In this document: positions 1 to 13,040 of the stretch, piece by piece
How the letters are laid out: the number at the start of each line of letters is the position of its first letter
How positions within the stretch are numbered: the stretch's first letter is position 1
The notes under the pieces: generated by a model
The model's input: only the letters and a program-made list of their open reading frames with translations
The model's database searches: none
What the model was told of the DNA's origin: nothing
Assembly (NCBI GenBank): GCA_025331435.1
Contig: JAIWNI010000113.1
Span: forward strand, 1 to 64,000
DNA length: 64,000 nt
Source: Choanephora cucurbitarum
Taxonomy: Eukaryota; Mucoromycota; Mucoromycetes; Mucorales; Choanephoraceae
Reading direction: 5' to 3'
Position numbers and translations under genes: made by a program

Positions 1-271
1 GACAGGTTGAGTCATTCAGACGAATCAGACGCACATACACACCTACTACTTGTTCTTCTTCAGATCCATCATCATTATCATCGTCATCACTAGCATAGTT
101 CTCTGCTCTCTTCAATAGATCTCGATAGAAGGCATCGTCTGCTGATTCAAGTGAGGGTAGTTCTTCTGCTGGCTCATGCTTTTTTAATTCACGTTTGTAG
201 AGTTGTCGATAGTTGAATATCACTGGACGAGGTTGATCACTCGTATTGACATGAATACGAACAGTTTTCAT
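1..271 (-). CDS. N-terminal part of an acidic protein, family not recognised (partial)
   Basis: Reading the minus strand from the ATG at 271 gives an uninterrupted frame of 90 codons that runs off the left edge. It begins MKTVRIHVNT. A basic stretch (KRELKKHE) follows, then a strongly acidic Asp/Glu run near residues 62-73, then VYVRLIRLN at the edge. Codon use matches the neighbouring genes and the region just upstream of the ATG is a run of A and T. I do not recognise the family from this fragment. The acidic run suggests a nuclear or chromatin-associated protein, but that is only a guess. The rest of the gene lies outside the window. Confidence 0.6.
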   Translation of the reverse strand, partial: MKTVRIHVNTSDQPRPVIFNYRQLYKRELKKHEPAEELPSLESADDAFYRDLLKRAENYASDDDDNDDGSEEEQVVGVYVRLIRLNDSTC

Positions 272-3200
272 ACAGAGGACTCGCGTGAAAAAAAAAAATT
301 TAAAAAAAAATGCAAGGTCTAGGTAATCATGCGTGATAAATAAGTGTCGTTGTTAAAATAACAATAGAAGGTGTATTACTTGATCAAGCAATACCTCTTT
401 TTTTTTTCTTTAGGCTTAATATCTATCTCTATAGTATGGGTGTATATGAGCGCTGTAATATACAAGACAGTGGATCCATATACATTCTCTCAATACAGAA
501 CCCGAGCAGAAAGAGCTTATTTTCAAAAAAAAAAAAAAGAACTTTTCTTATTGGTTACACTGATCTAACCAAAGACTTTGTTCAAAAACCAGTCAGTTCT
601 CTCGAAATTGTCACTTATCTATCGAAAATGCCTGAATGAAAGGGTAATAAAACACAAACAAAGCCTGTTTCTCAAAAAGATCATTGTCTGATTTTGATTA
701 AAAAAAAAGGGGATACGTACTTACAATACTTATGAGTAGTGCTTGCAGGATATGATTCCTTATGCCATTACTATCTAGAATAAAGAAAAAGGGGTAGGGG
801 TTTTTAAACACACAATTTTACTAGGAGTAGATCAAGAAAGAAACATATCGCCGGTAAGCTTAAACGGGGGGAGTGAGTTCATTTTCTTCCGCGATTTACT
901 CCCGAGGAAGTGAGTTGAGAAGGGTAAGAAGGTTGTCCCACTGCCCCCCCCCCCTCTAAATTAACCAGTGCACTCAAATTTCTTTAATAGAAACAAAGTA
1001 CATTTATTCCGGTAAAACTAAAGAAAAAAGGAGAGACTTGCTCTCTCAAGCGGTGATTCCTTTTTCATAAGATTGACAAAAGCATAACTTCTTTAAGCTT
1101 TCTGTGTTGACCTATTTATTAGCAACGAACATCTAATCATGTACAAAAAGTTTTTTTTTTCTTTAAAATCGGAAATATGTGATAAAATAACTAACCAAGT
1201 GTGAATAGAGCATGGCCAAATGGCGCTACTAACAACTTTCAGTCAAAACCTTGCTCCTCTATTTTATTCAAGCTTTTTTTTTGAGTAGTGCTCACTTTGT
1301 AAAAGTTTAGTCTAACTTGCGTATTATGCTGATAATGTCTTGAAGGCACTGTGTTTTTATTTAAGTGAAAAGCCAATTCAAACTCGCTTGTCAAAGGTGG
1401 ATACTTGGTTTTTTTGAATTTTCTTTTTTTTTTTTTAAAAAAAAAAGAGTAATGTACCATCTGTATCTATATTTGTTGTAATACTTTCATAGTATATGAT
1501 ATAACTACACACATACTAATAGTGCAAGAGAAGCATAGACTTGCACTATAAAAGAAAAGGGCTTTATATAAGGGCTTGAGTAGCAATAACTATCTTGAGC
1601 AAATAAGCTTCATCACAGAAACCTACTTTTGTGGTCAAGCTTGTGGATGTATACATATCAATTGAGCCAGTCAATATAGTCTAAACAACAAACGATTAGC
1701 AGCCAATATGTTGTCACCTGTTCTTCTTCTTCTTCAATATCCAAGCAGCATGGTTATATCCTTGTTATGGCAAGTCAAGAGAGTAGGCACACTCAGGCCT
1801 CTTTAAACTAACTAACTAGCTCTTTATTGTAGCAAAATGTTCAATTTTAATGGTCTATCAATAGAAAAGTATCATTACAAGATTGCTTCCTTCATAACAT
1901 AGATGATAATGCTGCTGAATGTGGTTACCAAAGCAGGCTACTTCTATATGAAGTGGGTTAGTCTAATTGTGAAAAGGTTTAAGGCTGAAATACAAAGACG
2001 TCATCTTGCCTTAAAGCAAACAACAGCTTGATTGGCATCTGATGAACAAAAGTAGAAATTATTTCAAGGAGCTTTGTAAGCCATGGTCGGTAAGGATGGT
2101 TACATTCGCCCTATTTTCTACTTGAAATATAGAGAGAGAATATGTGAGTCAGTAGATATCAAACAGATTATGATAGTTGCATGTAATACGCATAAGATTC
2201 TAAACAACACAGCTATACGAGCTTATTATAGATACAAAAAGAGCAAGAAAGAAACCCACTGACATGGTATTCTTAAATGACCTTTTCTTCTTTTTTGGTA
2301 TCATAGTCTATCTGAGAGACCATCATGTTTGTGAATATGTGCTCTGCATTCAAAATCTATAGGTATGTCTGAAGATAAAGATCTGTTCTTCTTCTCTTTA
2401 TCGAAGATTTCTATAAATTGCGTGCATTCTTTTGGTGTTTTTTTTTCTGCTAATGCATTCTGTTTCACTTTCAGTATGTAAACTATTTATGGTAGAATAG
2501 AATCGGAGTTATGAGCCAAATGACTGAAATATGACTTATAAATGGCAATTTTCGAGAAGGTTTTTTTTTCTTCTTCTTTATCTGAGAGACTTACTTTTTT
2601 TTTGAAGTTGGAGACAATATCAATACATATGAAATGTTGCTTTCTATTTCCTCCTATTCTATCTCTTCAATAGTATCTTATAATAAGGGGAGTGAGTGTC
2701 TATTGTACCTTTATCCATTTCATTTCATTTTGAATGAGGGATGATAGTATGCAAACTATCTCCCTCTTTAGGTCATGCTGTGTGCCGTTACACTCTAAAC
2801 AGAATTGAACATTGTTCCGGTGTATAGTTGCGATCGAAACTCTAAGAAGGACGATCAAATAATGTCAGTGTACCAAATGGCTAATTTTCGGTGCTTTATT
2901 TTTAAGAAACGCATTCATTTAACTAAATGTAAACAAAACAATGTCATTTGCTTCTGCTTTAATTTCATATGTAATTTAAGTGGTATTTGAAAAAAAAAGG
3001 CATCAAGAAACGCGTTTAATTTCGTTTCCTTTTAATATGTATTATTTGATACAGGCTTGTTCTTTGACAAAGAAAGAAAAAAGAGACGAATAAATTTCCT
3101 CTTTATTATATATCAAACAATTTGATAGACACGGGAGTGAAAGAGGAGGTAGGAAAATAAGGGGGCCAAGAAAGAGAGGGAAACACATCATTTGTTATTA

Positions 3201-3728
3201 TTATTCTCTTTTTTTTTTTACGTAAAATGTCTTATACATTGCATATAAGGGTTATCTAATTGGAAGAAGCACATGATATTACAGCCATTGTTTTCCTTTA
3301 GGGAGCTTATCACTTTTCTATTTAGGATTATCATGCCTTCAAATATGCCGCCATTTAGTCCTTTCACTGGCTGTTTCTGACCTTACTAAATTTTACGCTT
3401 AAGTGTTTTTCATTTTTTATGACCAATAATTATGCCGCATAAAACTCTATGATTATTATTTTCTATAAAAGAAAAAAAAAAACTCTCCTAAAGATATTTC
3501 TCGTTAAGAAAAAGATACCCCTAATCATTATTCATGCCCTAATGTTTGATCATTCCCTTATATTTTCTTTGATTATTTAATGCCTTCCTTTTCTCTCTCT
3601 TTTTTCTTCTCTTCATTTTCTTTTCTTTTTTTTCTTCCTTTTTTCTTTTTTGTATCTTTCCCGCGCATTGTAATTAATTCGAACTTTATTTCTAAAGTCG
3701 AAGTTCCCTAAGATTTCTTTAAAAAAAA
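272..3728. other. Intergenic region, no supported gene
   Basis: About 3.4 kb of AT-rich sequence with many homopolymer A and T runs, one C11 run (944-954) and pyrimidine-rich stretches. The pyrimidine tract at about 3570-3660 just before the next gene looks like its promoter/5' UTR. Open frames here are shorter than about 75 codons, have runs of Lys/Phe from poly-A/T tracts, and resemble no family I know. I see no tRNA-like cloverleaf or transposon protein. Confidence 0.5.
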
Positions 3729-5120
3729 ATGTCAATAAACTTAATACAACATCCATACTTAAAGCGGCAAGAGGAAGACACAGTCCAACCAAGTTATATG
3801 CCTATGATATCTTCAATCACTCAACCAATCGACTATGCATACTCAAATATAAACGAAACGATACCCCATTCGAACAACGAGATAGTGCTGGATCAACAGC
3901 AGAAAACATCATCATTTAATGACCAAGACCAATACCCTTCATGTGAAGAATTTGATGCTATCGTCCAAGACTACTTACTTAACCTGTCAATAAAAAAACG
4001 AGATAAGGCATTGATTGACCAAGAGCGATATGACATGATCTTACAGGTCTTGAAAGATCCTCGAAACACAGCTGTCTCTACAGCCCAATTTCGATTCTGG
4101 GTCAAGAAAATGTTTCAATTATCTCCTAGACAAGCTGTATGTCACGACAGAAAACCGGTAGCTATGCGTGAACAAATCTATGGCATTTTAGTACGTGCTC
4201 ATCGTGAATCTCATCATGGTGGTAGAGATAAAACTTCGGCTTTGGTAAGCTAAACATTTAATTTCTTTTTCCCCAGTAAGCATCCATGTTTATATATGTG
4301 TGTTGGACAAAGAATGTTACAGAAATGCAAAATAAGATTTTCTAAAAATTATCTTTCTACATTGTTCTGTTAGGTTCGAAAGAGATTTTCTTGGATTCCA
4401 AAGGAATTGATTGCTCGATTTGTTCGACAGTGTCCATTCTGTATTTCGCGTAGGAATGGAAGTCAGCACAGTTCACTCAGCATATTCTTGCCTGCATCTC
4501 CACCTACCTATTCCACAGAGAAAGAAGAGGACGAAATCTATCATCACACTCCACCTTTACTCTTCTCTCGTTCAACAGCGTCCTCTAATGCCTCTTGTCC
4601 TGAAGAGATCATGTTGATGATGGAGGCACAACAGAAACACCAACAAGAACCCTTAGCCGTCGACAATGCATTCCATCTCTCGTGGCAACCTACATTACAA
4701 CAACAGGATATCTACTCTACTCATTTTTTCGACCCTGCATTTAACAATTTTGTTGACTGTTCAATCAGCTGCAATACTATGCTGATGGACCAAAAGCCAA
4801 TGAATGCCTTGTCTATGCTCTACGCATTTGACGATAGTCTGAAAGAGAACACAGATCACTCGCTCACAACAGATGCCACCCTTTCCTCATTTCGTTGCCA
4901 CAATCAGGAGTTCGGCTTGACCTATCCAATCAATAATCAGTACAATACTCTGTCTTCTCCGTTGTTGTCACCTTCTTCTTCTTCAAGTTCATACACTTCA
5001 TCACCTGTTCATCCTGTCTATCATGAGACAAACACTATGGTGAACCCCTGTATAGATACTATGTATCACTATCACAACACATATCAAAACTCATCTCCTT
5101 ACTCATTCTCACAGCAATGA
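3729..5120 (+). CDS. H2C2 (integrase-type) zinc-binding domain protein, probable nuclear regulator
   Basis: Two exons, 3729-4244 and 4374-5120 (phase 0 intron gtaagc...tgttag), give 420 residues. The intron falls inside the only recognisable domain, an H2C2 zinc finger like the one at the N-terminus of retroelement integrases. It consists of a His pair in AHRESHHGG (about residues 157-165), then FSWIP, then a CPFC knuckle at about 192-195. No DDE integrase core, reverse transcriptase or LTR is nearby, so this looks like a domesticated, host-encoded finger and not a transposon. The N-terminal 90 residues are polar. The C-terminal 220 residues are low-complexity (Ser, Gln, Tyr, Thr), with a poly-Ser stretch, as in transcriptional regulators. 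Nuclear DNA or protein binding is inference. The gene converges on the phospholipase D gene. Confidence 0.8.
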
Positions 5121-5471
5121 AGAAAATATCGCTATGATATTATTCTTATCTTTACCTGTCATCCCCTTTCTTTTGATTCCCCCCCCCCCCCCTCCTCCTC
5201 CTCACTTATAGTATGCATATCTTTTCTATTTCTTCTTATGAGGATATATACACACAAGCTTCCCTAATATGATACATTTTTTTCTTTATATGATTCTTAT
5301 GATTTAAGCCCTATATTCTACTGCTAATTTTTCTTTCCATCTTCCCTAAGTGATACCTATACCTTTTCTTTTTTTTTCTTTTTTTTAAAAAAATATATAT
5401 CTATATATCTACACATATAAAGCCTATCATATGTTGCTTGAAAACTTTATTTAAATTAAATAGAAGACAGG
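5121..5471. other. Convergent 3' intergenic region
   Basis: About 350 bases between the converging stops of the H2C2 protein and the phospholipase D gene. It holds a C14 run (5179-5192) followed by CTC repeats, long T runs and an AT dinucleotide tract near 5390. This is expected 3' UTR material. No gene is seen. Confidence 0.6.
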
Positions 5472-8400
5472 TTAATCAAAGATTTCTAAGGGTGCTAATT
5501 TATCTACATTTGTTAAAAACTGATTTTGTTCATCTTCTTCTTCCATAAAATGACTTGGCCAAATCACTAAATGCCCACGAATATGTCGAAGTACCTGCTT
5601 GACCATAAGGTGATCACTTTCATTCAAGGGAATAGCAGTGACATTGGCAGCAGCAGCAGTCGTTTTAGTTCCACCATGCTTAACATCAACACGACCCAAA
5701 AATAACTTCGACATCTTGACAAAATGATTATACTGTTCCCAGTTACGAACATTATTATCGGGTGTCACAAGGAAACAGCGGCGAAAGAGATCGGTATTGA
5801 TTCTTGCCAACATATGCCAAAATGTCTGAAATTCATCTGTCAGCGGGTCCTGTAGCATGTGATAGACATCAGCTACCGTTTTGTGTTCCATGCAGAGAGG
5901 ATCCAGTCGGGCACTACTATAGTAATTTGCTGTAGATTCAAGTACTTCACTATCAGATGCCTTGGCCTCCTGTTTGTTTTCGCCTGTCTCTCGCTTCTGT
6001 TCCCATGCTCGTCTGTCACCATTGTTATCTGTATCAGGGTCAAGTGAGGTCCAGAAGTCATGGTAATCTTCTTTAATGCTTTTGCGTTTATGATTACTGA
6101 AGATAGATTTAGTAGGAGACAAGATAGATTCTTTTGAGGTGTCTGTCGTTTGAATCGACTGAGCTTGAGATAACCTCTTTTGATCTGCGCTGTATGGTTT
6201 TGATTCGCCTTTGAGCGTGTTATGCAGGTAAGTGGCATGACTACTTTCACTTGAGGTATCATCAGAGCTGTCCAAGTAAGATTCTGCCATGCTTCTTTTT
6301 TCTTGTTCTTCTAAATCCTGTTCTTCTTGTGCCTTTTGTTTCTTCTTGACCTGCTCAAGGTCATTTCTTTCTTGTTCAGCCTGTTCTTTTTCATTCAGCG
6401 GTTGTGAAGATGCTGCCGTGACTTGTATATAAGGAGGTATACAGTTCACCAAATCGTTTTTATCGTCGTCGTCCAGATGACAATCTGACCAGACTGGTTC
6501 CTGAAAGTAATCATTGACTTCTTCTCTTCTTTCACGATCCATTCGATCCACATCTAAGCCAATATGTTCACACATCAGTCTCATTCGAAGTTGATGTGCA
6601 AATCGGCTGACTCGCACAGGTTGGTGATGAAACGTGATTTCAATAAGGTCTTTTTCGTCCTCTTGTATGCAGGCTGCAATCTCAGAATCTCGAGTGCCGA
6701 GCATGGAGCGCTCGTTGATATTGGCTGAGCCGATAATCACTGTTTGATCGTCAACAATCATTGTCTGAATTTTTATTTATGGAAATGCATGTTAGTTACC
6801 TCCTCTTGGTTTAAAGTACAAGCTTAAACGATTGAAAGGGGGGGCTTACCTTTGCATGAATGTAGACTTGTTCAGTTACATATTGTCCATTTAGTTCACC
6901 CCAATTTCTTAATCCGTAAAAATTGATATACTCATGCGTATTTAATACACCTGCAGCATGTAGCCTAGCCAATAAGGAATGAGGTCCTCGTGCCACAGAC
7001 AAATATTGACACTGCATAATGATGCGCACAGTGGTTGCTTCTGTTTCGTCGATGTTTGCTGGAAACCCAGGTACAAGAGGGACAATAATTATCGCTCTCC
7101 ATTTCTCGCCTAGTTGGTGAGCTCGAACAATACGTTGATAAAGTGCTTCGCCTATGTTGTTTTCAATCTTAGTATTACCACTCTTTGTTGTGGTCACAAA
7201 AAATTGATTTTCTATCATTTCAGTGAGTGAGACTGCAAGCACAAGGTAGAAAATACTTACCTATATAGACTAGGTGCTTTGAGTCTCTTATGCTTTCAAC
7301 ATAGGCATTCTGAATACTTTTCTCTACATGATCAGTAGATCCAATGCTCCAAGGTGAGACGCTTCTTAATATTTGAACTCGGCATGATGATGAGAAATGA
7401 GGATGACAGATACGTTTATCTCCCTCTTTGACCTTATTTGTGTAGGCATCAGGTACAGGCAACAACATAGGTGTTGGTCTTTTAGGGGCATTTGGCTTCT
7501 TTCGGCGAAGAAAGTTCCATCGCTGTACAAAATGACGAGCAACATCTCTTGCGGCTGGACCAACAATGCGCAAAGAGATATCATGCCATGGCATACGAGG
7601 TAAAGTTTTTCTATCTTGATTGTCTTCAAATGGCTTGTCTAACGTATGGAAATCGATGATACGTGGATTAGAATAATCTTTGCCAGACCAGACTTGAGGA
7701 TTTTGGTTATCGGGTGTTAACTCAGGATCTCGGTCATCAACTACAGCATGTGTAGGTGTATCCCATCGACCGAAACACTTGTCGATACCGCCCACGAAGG
7801 CGATTTCATTATCTACCACACAGATCTTCTCATGATGTGCCCAAAAGAAGACCACGTCTTTGTTGAAGATATCCAACATGCGGCTAGGATGTCTCTGAAC
7901 ATATATGTTGGGCGATAAGGCCAGCAGGTTGCGCTTGGCTTGATGCGAGAATAAGGGGAGGGCCATGGACACTTCTTTGTACATCACAATAAACACCTTG
8001 ACACCCTGATCTGCCTTACGTCTCAAGACACGATCAAGACGCCATTCCAGATTGCTGGCTGCTGGTCTTCTCAGGAACAGTTCAGGTGAAAGCCACCAAT
8101 CGTGAATATAGATACATTCAGTTGCATTTTCAAGTGCGACCGACAGATCCCAAAAATAATCTCGGCCATCCACATACCATGTTGCCGGTACGTTTTCGCG
8201 AACAGGAGCAAAACTCTTGAATCGATTGATTTGACACCAAAGTGAATGACGTGCAGCCATCTGAATCGATCGCTCAAACTGTCTTGCTGTGTTCTCGTCT
8301 TTGGCTCGGAAATGATAGACGCCGTTCATGTTCTTGAAACATAAAGTGGATCTGCCTGAGGTCCAATGAGATGCATTGGCAATTGCGTTTTTAACCTTTT

Positions 8401-9909
8401 TTCGGTTGCCCTTGGCATGAGATCGTTTGTCACTGAAGAGCGCTAGTCGATGAATATCAAACATCTGATCAAACAGAAAAACATCATATATCTCAGTCTA
8501 GAAAGAAGCTGGGATTCAGTAGATGTACCTATAACCAAAGTTTTATTGAATCTATATCTTACTTCGCTAGGACTATCCACACAGACAATGTAACTATCGC
8601 GAACAATAAACCATTTGGGCTTACGCTTTCGTTTGCCTCCAGCTGTAGGAAGTGAGCATACAATACCGTCTTGAAAGCGGGTTCGTTTGTGTCTTGGATC
8701 CCTATCTGTTCTACTCTGGAAAAATGCATAGCCCTCTTTTCCATGGTAATTTGATTTTGGGTATTTTGCAGACAGATGGACTCCAAGATTTGAAATTTCC
8801 AAGAACCTACACAGTCGATTGATGTTGCGACAAAACACCAGGTTTGAGACCAGCTGATTTAGATAGTCTTCCATGGCATGCAAGACGTCCTGATCTGCTT
8901 TGACGATATCAACAACTTGTGAAAATGGACGATGCGTTGGCGCTGGTATTCCTGTGATAGAAGGAGTGAACGCATTTGGTTCCTCTTCATTGATTGTAAC
9001 CAAAGCCATGACAGCCTCTTCGTCCATCAGGAAAGGTGTATGCTGAGTGACATCAGAATCAATTCCAACATAGTGTTCGCTTTGGTGTGTATTTATAGGA
9101 TGACGGTGGCCAGCAGAAAGTTTGTTGCGTCGAAAATACTGTTTTGGTATGCTTGGAAAATTGGGTGGTTTCGTTTGTTTGTACAGGAGTCCATTGCCTG
9201 ATTTTGAGTCCAGATTGCTGTTCATGTATTTATAGTGGTAATGAAGTTTGACAAAGTCCCAATATCGGCGGAATACAAACCAACTGATTTTTCCAGACCC
9301 GGTACCATATTGAACGATGATCCTGAATGTGGTTCCACGAAATTTATTCTTTCTACCATCACTTGATCCTTTACTGAAATTCGTCATACTAGAGTCATCG
9401 TCCTCTTCTTTTGTTACCTTAACAGTGATATTATTGAGAAAGATAGGTATTCGTCTTGCATTGTTTTCGTCATCGTCTCTGGATAGAAACATAGCCAGGA
9501 CTAACGGTGACAGCATATTGGTCTCTGCTTGTCGTTCTAGATTCATTGTTTGTTTTACCATGCGAAGTTGTGATTTGTTGTTTCCAATCCATTTTTTGAC
9601 GAGCTTCCAACCGTCTTGAGGAGCTGTCTCCATTCTCTGAAGTAGGCCGCGATGTGCTGGTTTATCTTGCTTTGAGGGATGTGGAGGAACTGTTGGATTT
9701 GAAGGGAGAGACATGAAGGATTGTCCTACAGGAAGCTTTGATCTCTGAGGAGAAAAATGACCAAAATAATCACTTTCACTGTGAACCATAGGTTGCTTAT
9801 GGCCGTTTTGGTATGTTTTGTTGTTTGGTATTTGCTCGTTTAGTTGCGGTGGCAGATCTTTTGTCACACTTTGCTTGAGTGGATCTGTTGGAATAGAACT
9901 TGTTGACAT
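5472..9909 (-). CDS. SPO14: Phospholipase D (PX-PH-HKD type, Spo14/PLD1-like)
   Basis: Four exons on the minus strand: 9909-8563, 8497-7261, 7211-6850 and 6764-5472, giving 1412 residues. The enzyme hydrolyses phosphatidylcholine to phosphatidic acid and choline at membranes. In fungi it acts in vesicle traffic and sporulation. The N-terminal part has a PX-like region (around residues 160-270, with ISWFVFRRYWDF), followed by a PH-like segment that ends across the first intron. The two catalytic HxKxxxxD motifs are intact: HEKICVVD near residue 671, and HAKTMIVDD at about 980-987, the second rebuilt across intron 3. ENQFF and GSANINERS, typical of the family, are present. A Glu/Gln-rich charged insertion precedes the conserved C-terminal FxxxW and WPxxF region. 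Length and order match eukaryotic PLD1 enzymes. The ATG at 9909 is the first in frame; a short upstream 5' extension cannot be excluded. Confidence 0.93.
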
Positions 9910-12599
9910 AGCTGAGAGTGCAAGAGGAAGAAGAAAGTAAGAAAGGAAGAAGTAAATAAATTATTCTTTCATCATTTTTCTTTTTATGCGTACAGAAAAT
10001 CAAATTTTTAGCGGACTTTTCGATTGAATTACCTGCTAAAGAAAAGATTGTAACCCTTTTGCTCTCCAATCGTAATGGACTTGTTTTGACAAACCTTTTT
10101 ACTTCTTGTTTTATCAAGTGTATACGAAAGACTAGTTTGCATGGAAAGTAACATGAAAAAGACATTGGCTCTGCATTGAAATTTGTCTGACTTCTGACGT
10201 TTTGGTGAATGATGATAACCTGGTCTCTCAAATTTGTGATACTTCAAAACTATATGTCACATGCATGTCGCGCTCAAGTTCGATTTCCAGAATTAACAGA
10301 ATCCTACATATGTCCTGTGTTTAGCTATTGTGTTGACAAGAGAAACTATGTCTGGCTTCTCAAAGTTATTTTCACTTATGAGGATTATATTTTGTAAATC
10401 ATCTCTTGTGTACCGCAATCAATATAGAGTTAAGTCCACGAAACAAAGCGACTACTAAAGAATAGCGTTCAGTTCTCAAATAGGTATAAAAGATTAGACA
10501 AGCATATACACCATTTTGTTTTTGCAGGAAATCTCAAAGCAAGCATCATATTAAGATCAAACTTCACTAAATTGTGAAGAAGCATCCATTTTTGCCATCG
10601 GTAAGAGATCTTTTGTTATTAGTTTAAGCGACAAAAATAATTACAATCGACTCGGTTCACAAAAGCATTTTTTTTGTCAGCACTTCGATTTACACCTGAC
10701 CAAAATCATTTTTTTCAACAAGTTGTACAACAAGAAAAGTGAGCTTTGGACTAAACGAAAGCTTATATTTCGCTGATTGTTGAAGTTTGATTCTAAGCCG
10801 AATTGAAAACTGAATATCATGAGCAACACATAAACTTTGAACGGTAGCATGAGTTTGTTTACTTCATCTTACAATTGTTCTCTTGTCTACATAAGCACAA
10901 GCCAAATCTATTTCTAATAAAAAGAAACTAATGACAGCGTCTATGTCGACACAACTTTAGAGCCTTGATACTGTACTCAACATTGGTTGAATGACAAGAA
11001 AAGAAACTTTCATGTATTGCATTTCAATTTTATCAGCACATAATATGAACAACATAGACCATAACGATGCTTCAGCTCATCATTCCTTCAACTAATAAAC
11101 CTTTAGTCATTAGATTTGTAAAGATGATTTTTAGACGCTACTGTTCCATACCGCTATGCTTTGTAAGTATTCTTTCCTGACAAGCTGTGCTGCAAGCATT
11201 CCTCTGTTTTTAGGTGTTTTATTGGTTGAGCCTGCTTCTGCCAATAAATGCTTTCGGAAAAAGCTATAATATTTTCAAATGCTGTCAAAGTATTTAGTAA
11301 AATGAAGCTCTTCGGCATTATAGTTCATTTAGTAGCGTCAGACAGCAGAAGCCAAGCAATGTCAAACTAGAGACTCGTTTGCGTAATGCATACAAAATAA
11401 AAGATGTATCAAGAAAGTTAGTGATATTGATGACAATTACTCTTCCTCAAAGACAATGATAAGTAGAAATTCACTTATTATTTTTCTTTCTAAGAGAAAC
11501 GACTCTTTTGTTGGGATGGCAACTATAAAAAATGGAGATGAATATAAAAGCTAACAGTATTTACATAAGTCCACCGGTATAAGCTTTGGAATGGTTTTAA
11601 TTCTATCAAAATCGAATGGGTGTAACAGGAGAAAATTGAGACCGGATGAGGAAGAAAACTAATGTATATATCTTTAGTATCCCAAGTTACTTCATATGTT
11701 GAAATCTTTTTTCTAGCACCTATCGTACTTGAACTATGTCTATCCAGCTGTTTGGCTTCTTGACTGTGCTCACGATCAACTTTGTCATGAATCTCTTGGC
11801 TTAATCCATGAACAAGATCTAGATCTTATTCCACAGCAGTAAGCAAACTGAACATGTATCTTATTAAGCTTGTTATCAAAAGGGTTTAATTTCAAGAGAA
11901 AGAGTGAGCGGAAACGAAATAACAACAATTTAACTTTTCGCGTATTTTACTTTGCATCATAAAGTCAAAAGTAAAGACAATCTCTTCTTTTGCTGAGTTT
12001 ATTTTGCTGACTATCTAACTTGCAGCTTAAAAATAAAGTTGAAACAGGATCGTCAAAAGGATAATATTCAACTCAGGAACTTCTAATAGTAGGCTTTTAT
12101 TCTCTTTGGTTTTAACCGCGTATGAAATATACAACTGATTAAGCTGACATAGCTTGTTGTTGGTGTTTTGTCGATATCACTAGAGAAGCGGAGAATAAAC
12201 GCGCTTTGACCATCTTAACATGGTTGGACAAGTGTTGCTGTAATCAGTATGTTTTAAAAAGGAGTTTGTATAGTAAGCATCAGCATAGATCAACAGAAGT
12301 ATAGGCTTCTTTCAACTCTTTAGACCTTGTTCACGCTTCTTCTTCATTTACTCTTTTACTACTTCAAGTTATTTTCACGTGAGAATAAAAAAACGTAAAC
12401 AATGATGCAATAGAACGGGACTGCTTATCAGAAGACTGTTTCCACAGAAATTTTTGCCTGTCAAAAAACTATAAATAAGGATCAAAAAATGACTTTTCTC
12501 GTTTTGTTTTTTCTTCAATTCATATCAATTTACAAATGAAGAATGAATGGGCGGTCATTCTATCTTCTTGATGCAAAACTAAAACTTTGTATTTGTTCT

Positions 12600-12950
12600 G
12601 TTGGGCTAAGGGGCAAACAATGAAGCATGAACGGATGGTAGTTCTCTTCTTGTAGTTGGGTTCAACACCCTTCTTTTGTTCTGTTGGGCTACGGGGACAA
12701 CAAGAACGAATGGGCGGCCTTCTTTCTTTAAGTGAGAGTCATATCTTGCTTTTCTTTTGTTGGGCTAAGGGGCAAACAATGAAGAATGAATGGTGGGTGG
12801 TTCTATCTTCTTGTAGTTGGGTTCAACACCCTTCTTTTCTTTTAGTTGGGCTAAGGGCAAACGAAGAATGAACGGCGGGTAGTTCTATCTTCTTTGAGTG
12901 AAGGTCAAACTTCGCTTTTCTTCTGTTGGGCTAAGGGACAATTTTAAAAA
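12600..12950. repeat. Degenerate higher-order tandem repeat (about 76-86 bp units)
   Basis: The word TTGGGCTA(A/C)GG recurs at about 12601, 12684, 12760, 12846 and 12926. It is followed in most copies by GGCAAAC, GAA(G/T)AATGAA and TTCTATCTTCTT. Two kinds of spacer alternate. Type A contains GTAGTTGGGTTCAACACCC (copies 1 and 3). Type B contains AGTGA(G/A)(A/G)GTC (copies 2 and 4). The true period is therefore an A+B dimer of about 160 bp. A 71-codon frame runs through it but is a by-product of the repeat. Confidence 0.8.
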
Positions 12951-13040
12951 TGAAAAAATGAAAAAATGAAAAAATGAAAAAATGAAAAAATGAAAAAATG
13001 AAAATGAATGAAAATGAATGAAAATAAAAATGAAAATGCT
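12951..13040. repeat. TGAAAAAA microsatellite
   Basis: Roughly seven head-to-tail copies of the octamer TGAAAAAA begin at about 12951. They decay into GAATGAAAAT-type units up to about 13040. The array directly abuts the larger tandem repeat on its left. Confidence 0.85.

Noticed and set aside
371..639. Two overlapping small frames near the left end
   Set aside because: Short, low-complexity Lys/Phe content and no family resemblance or supporting splice structure.
12656..12871. 71-codon frame in the tandem repeat
   Set aside because: Generated by the repeat unit itself; no start context, no family and no continuation.
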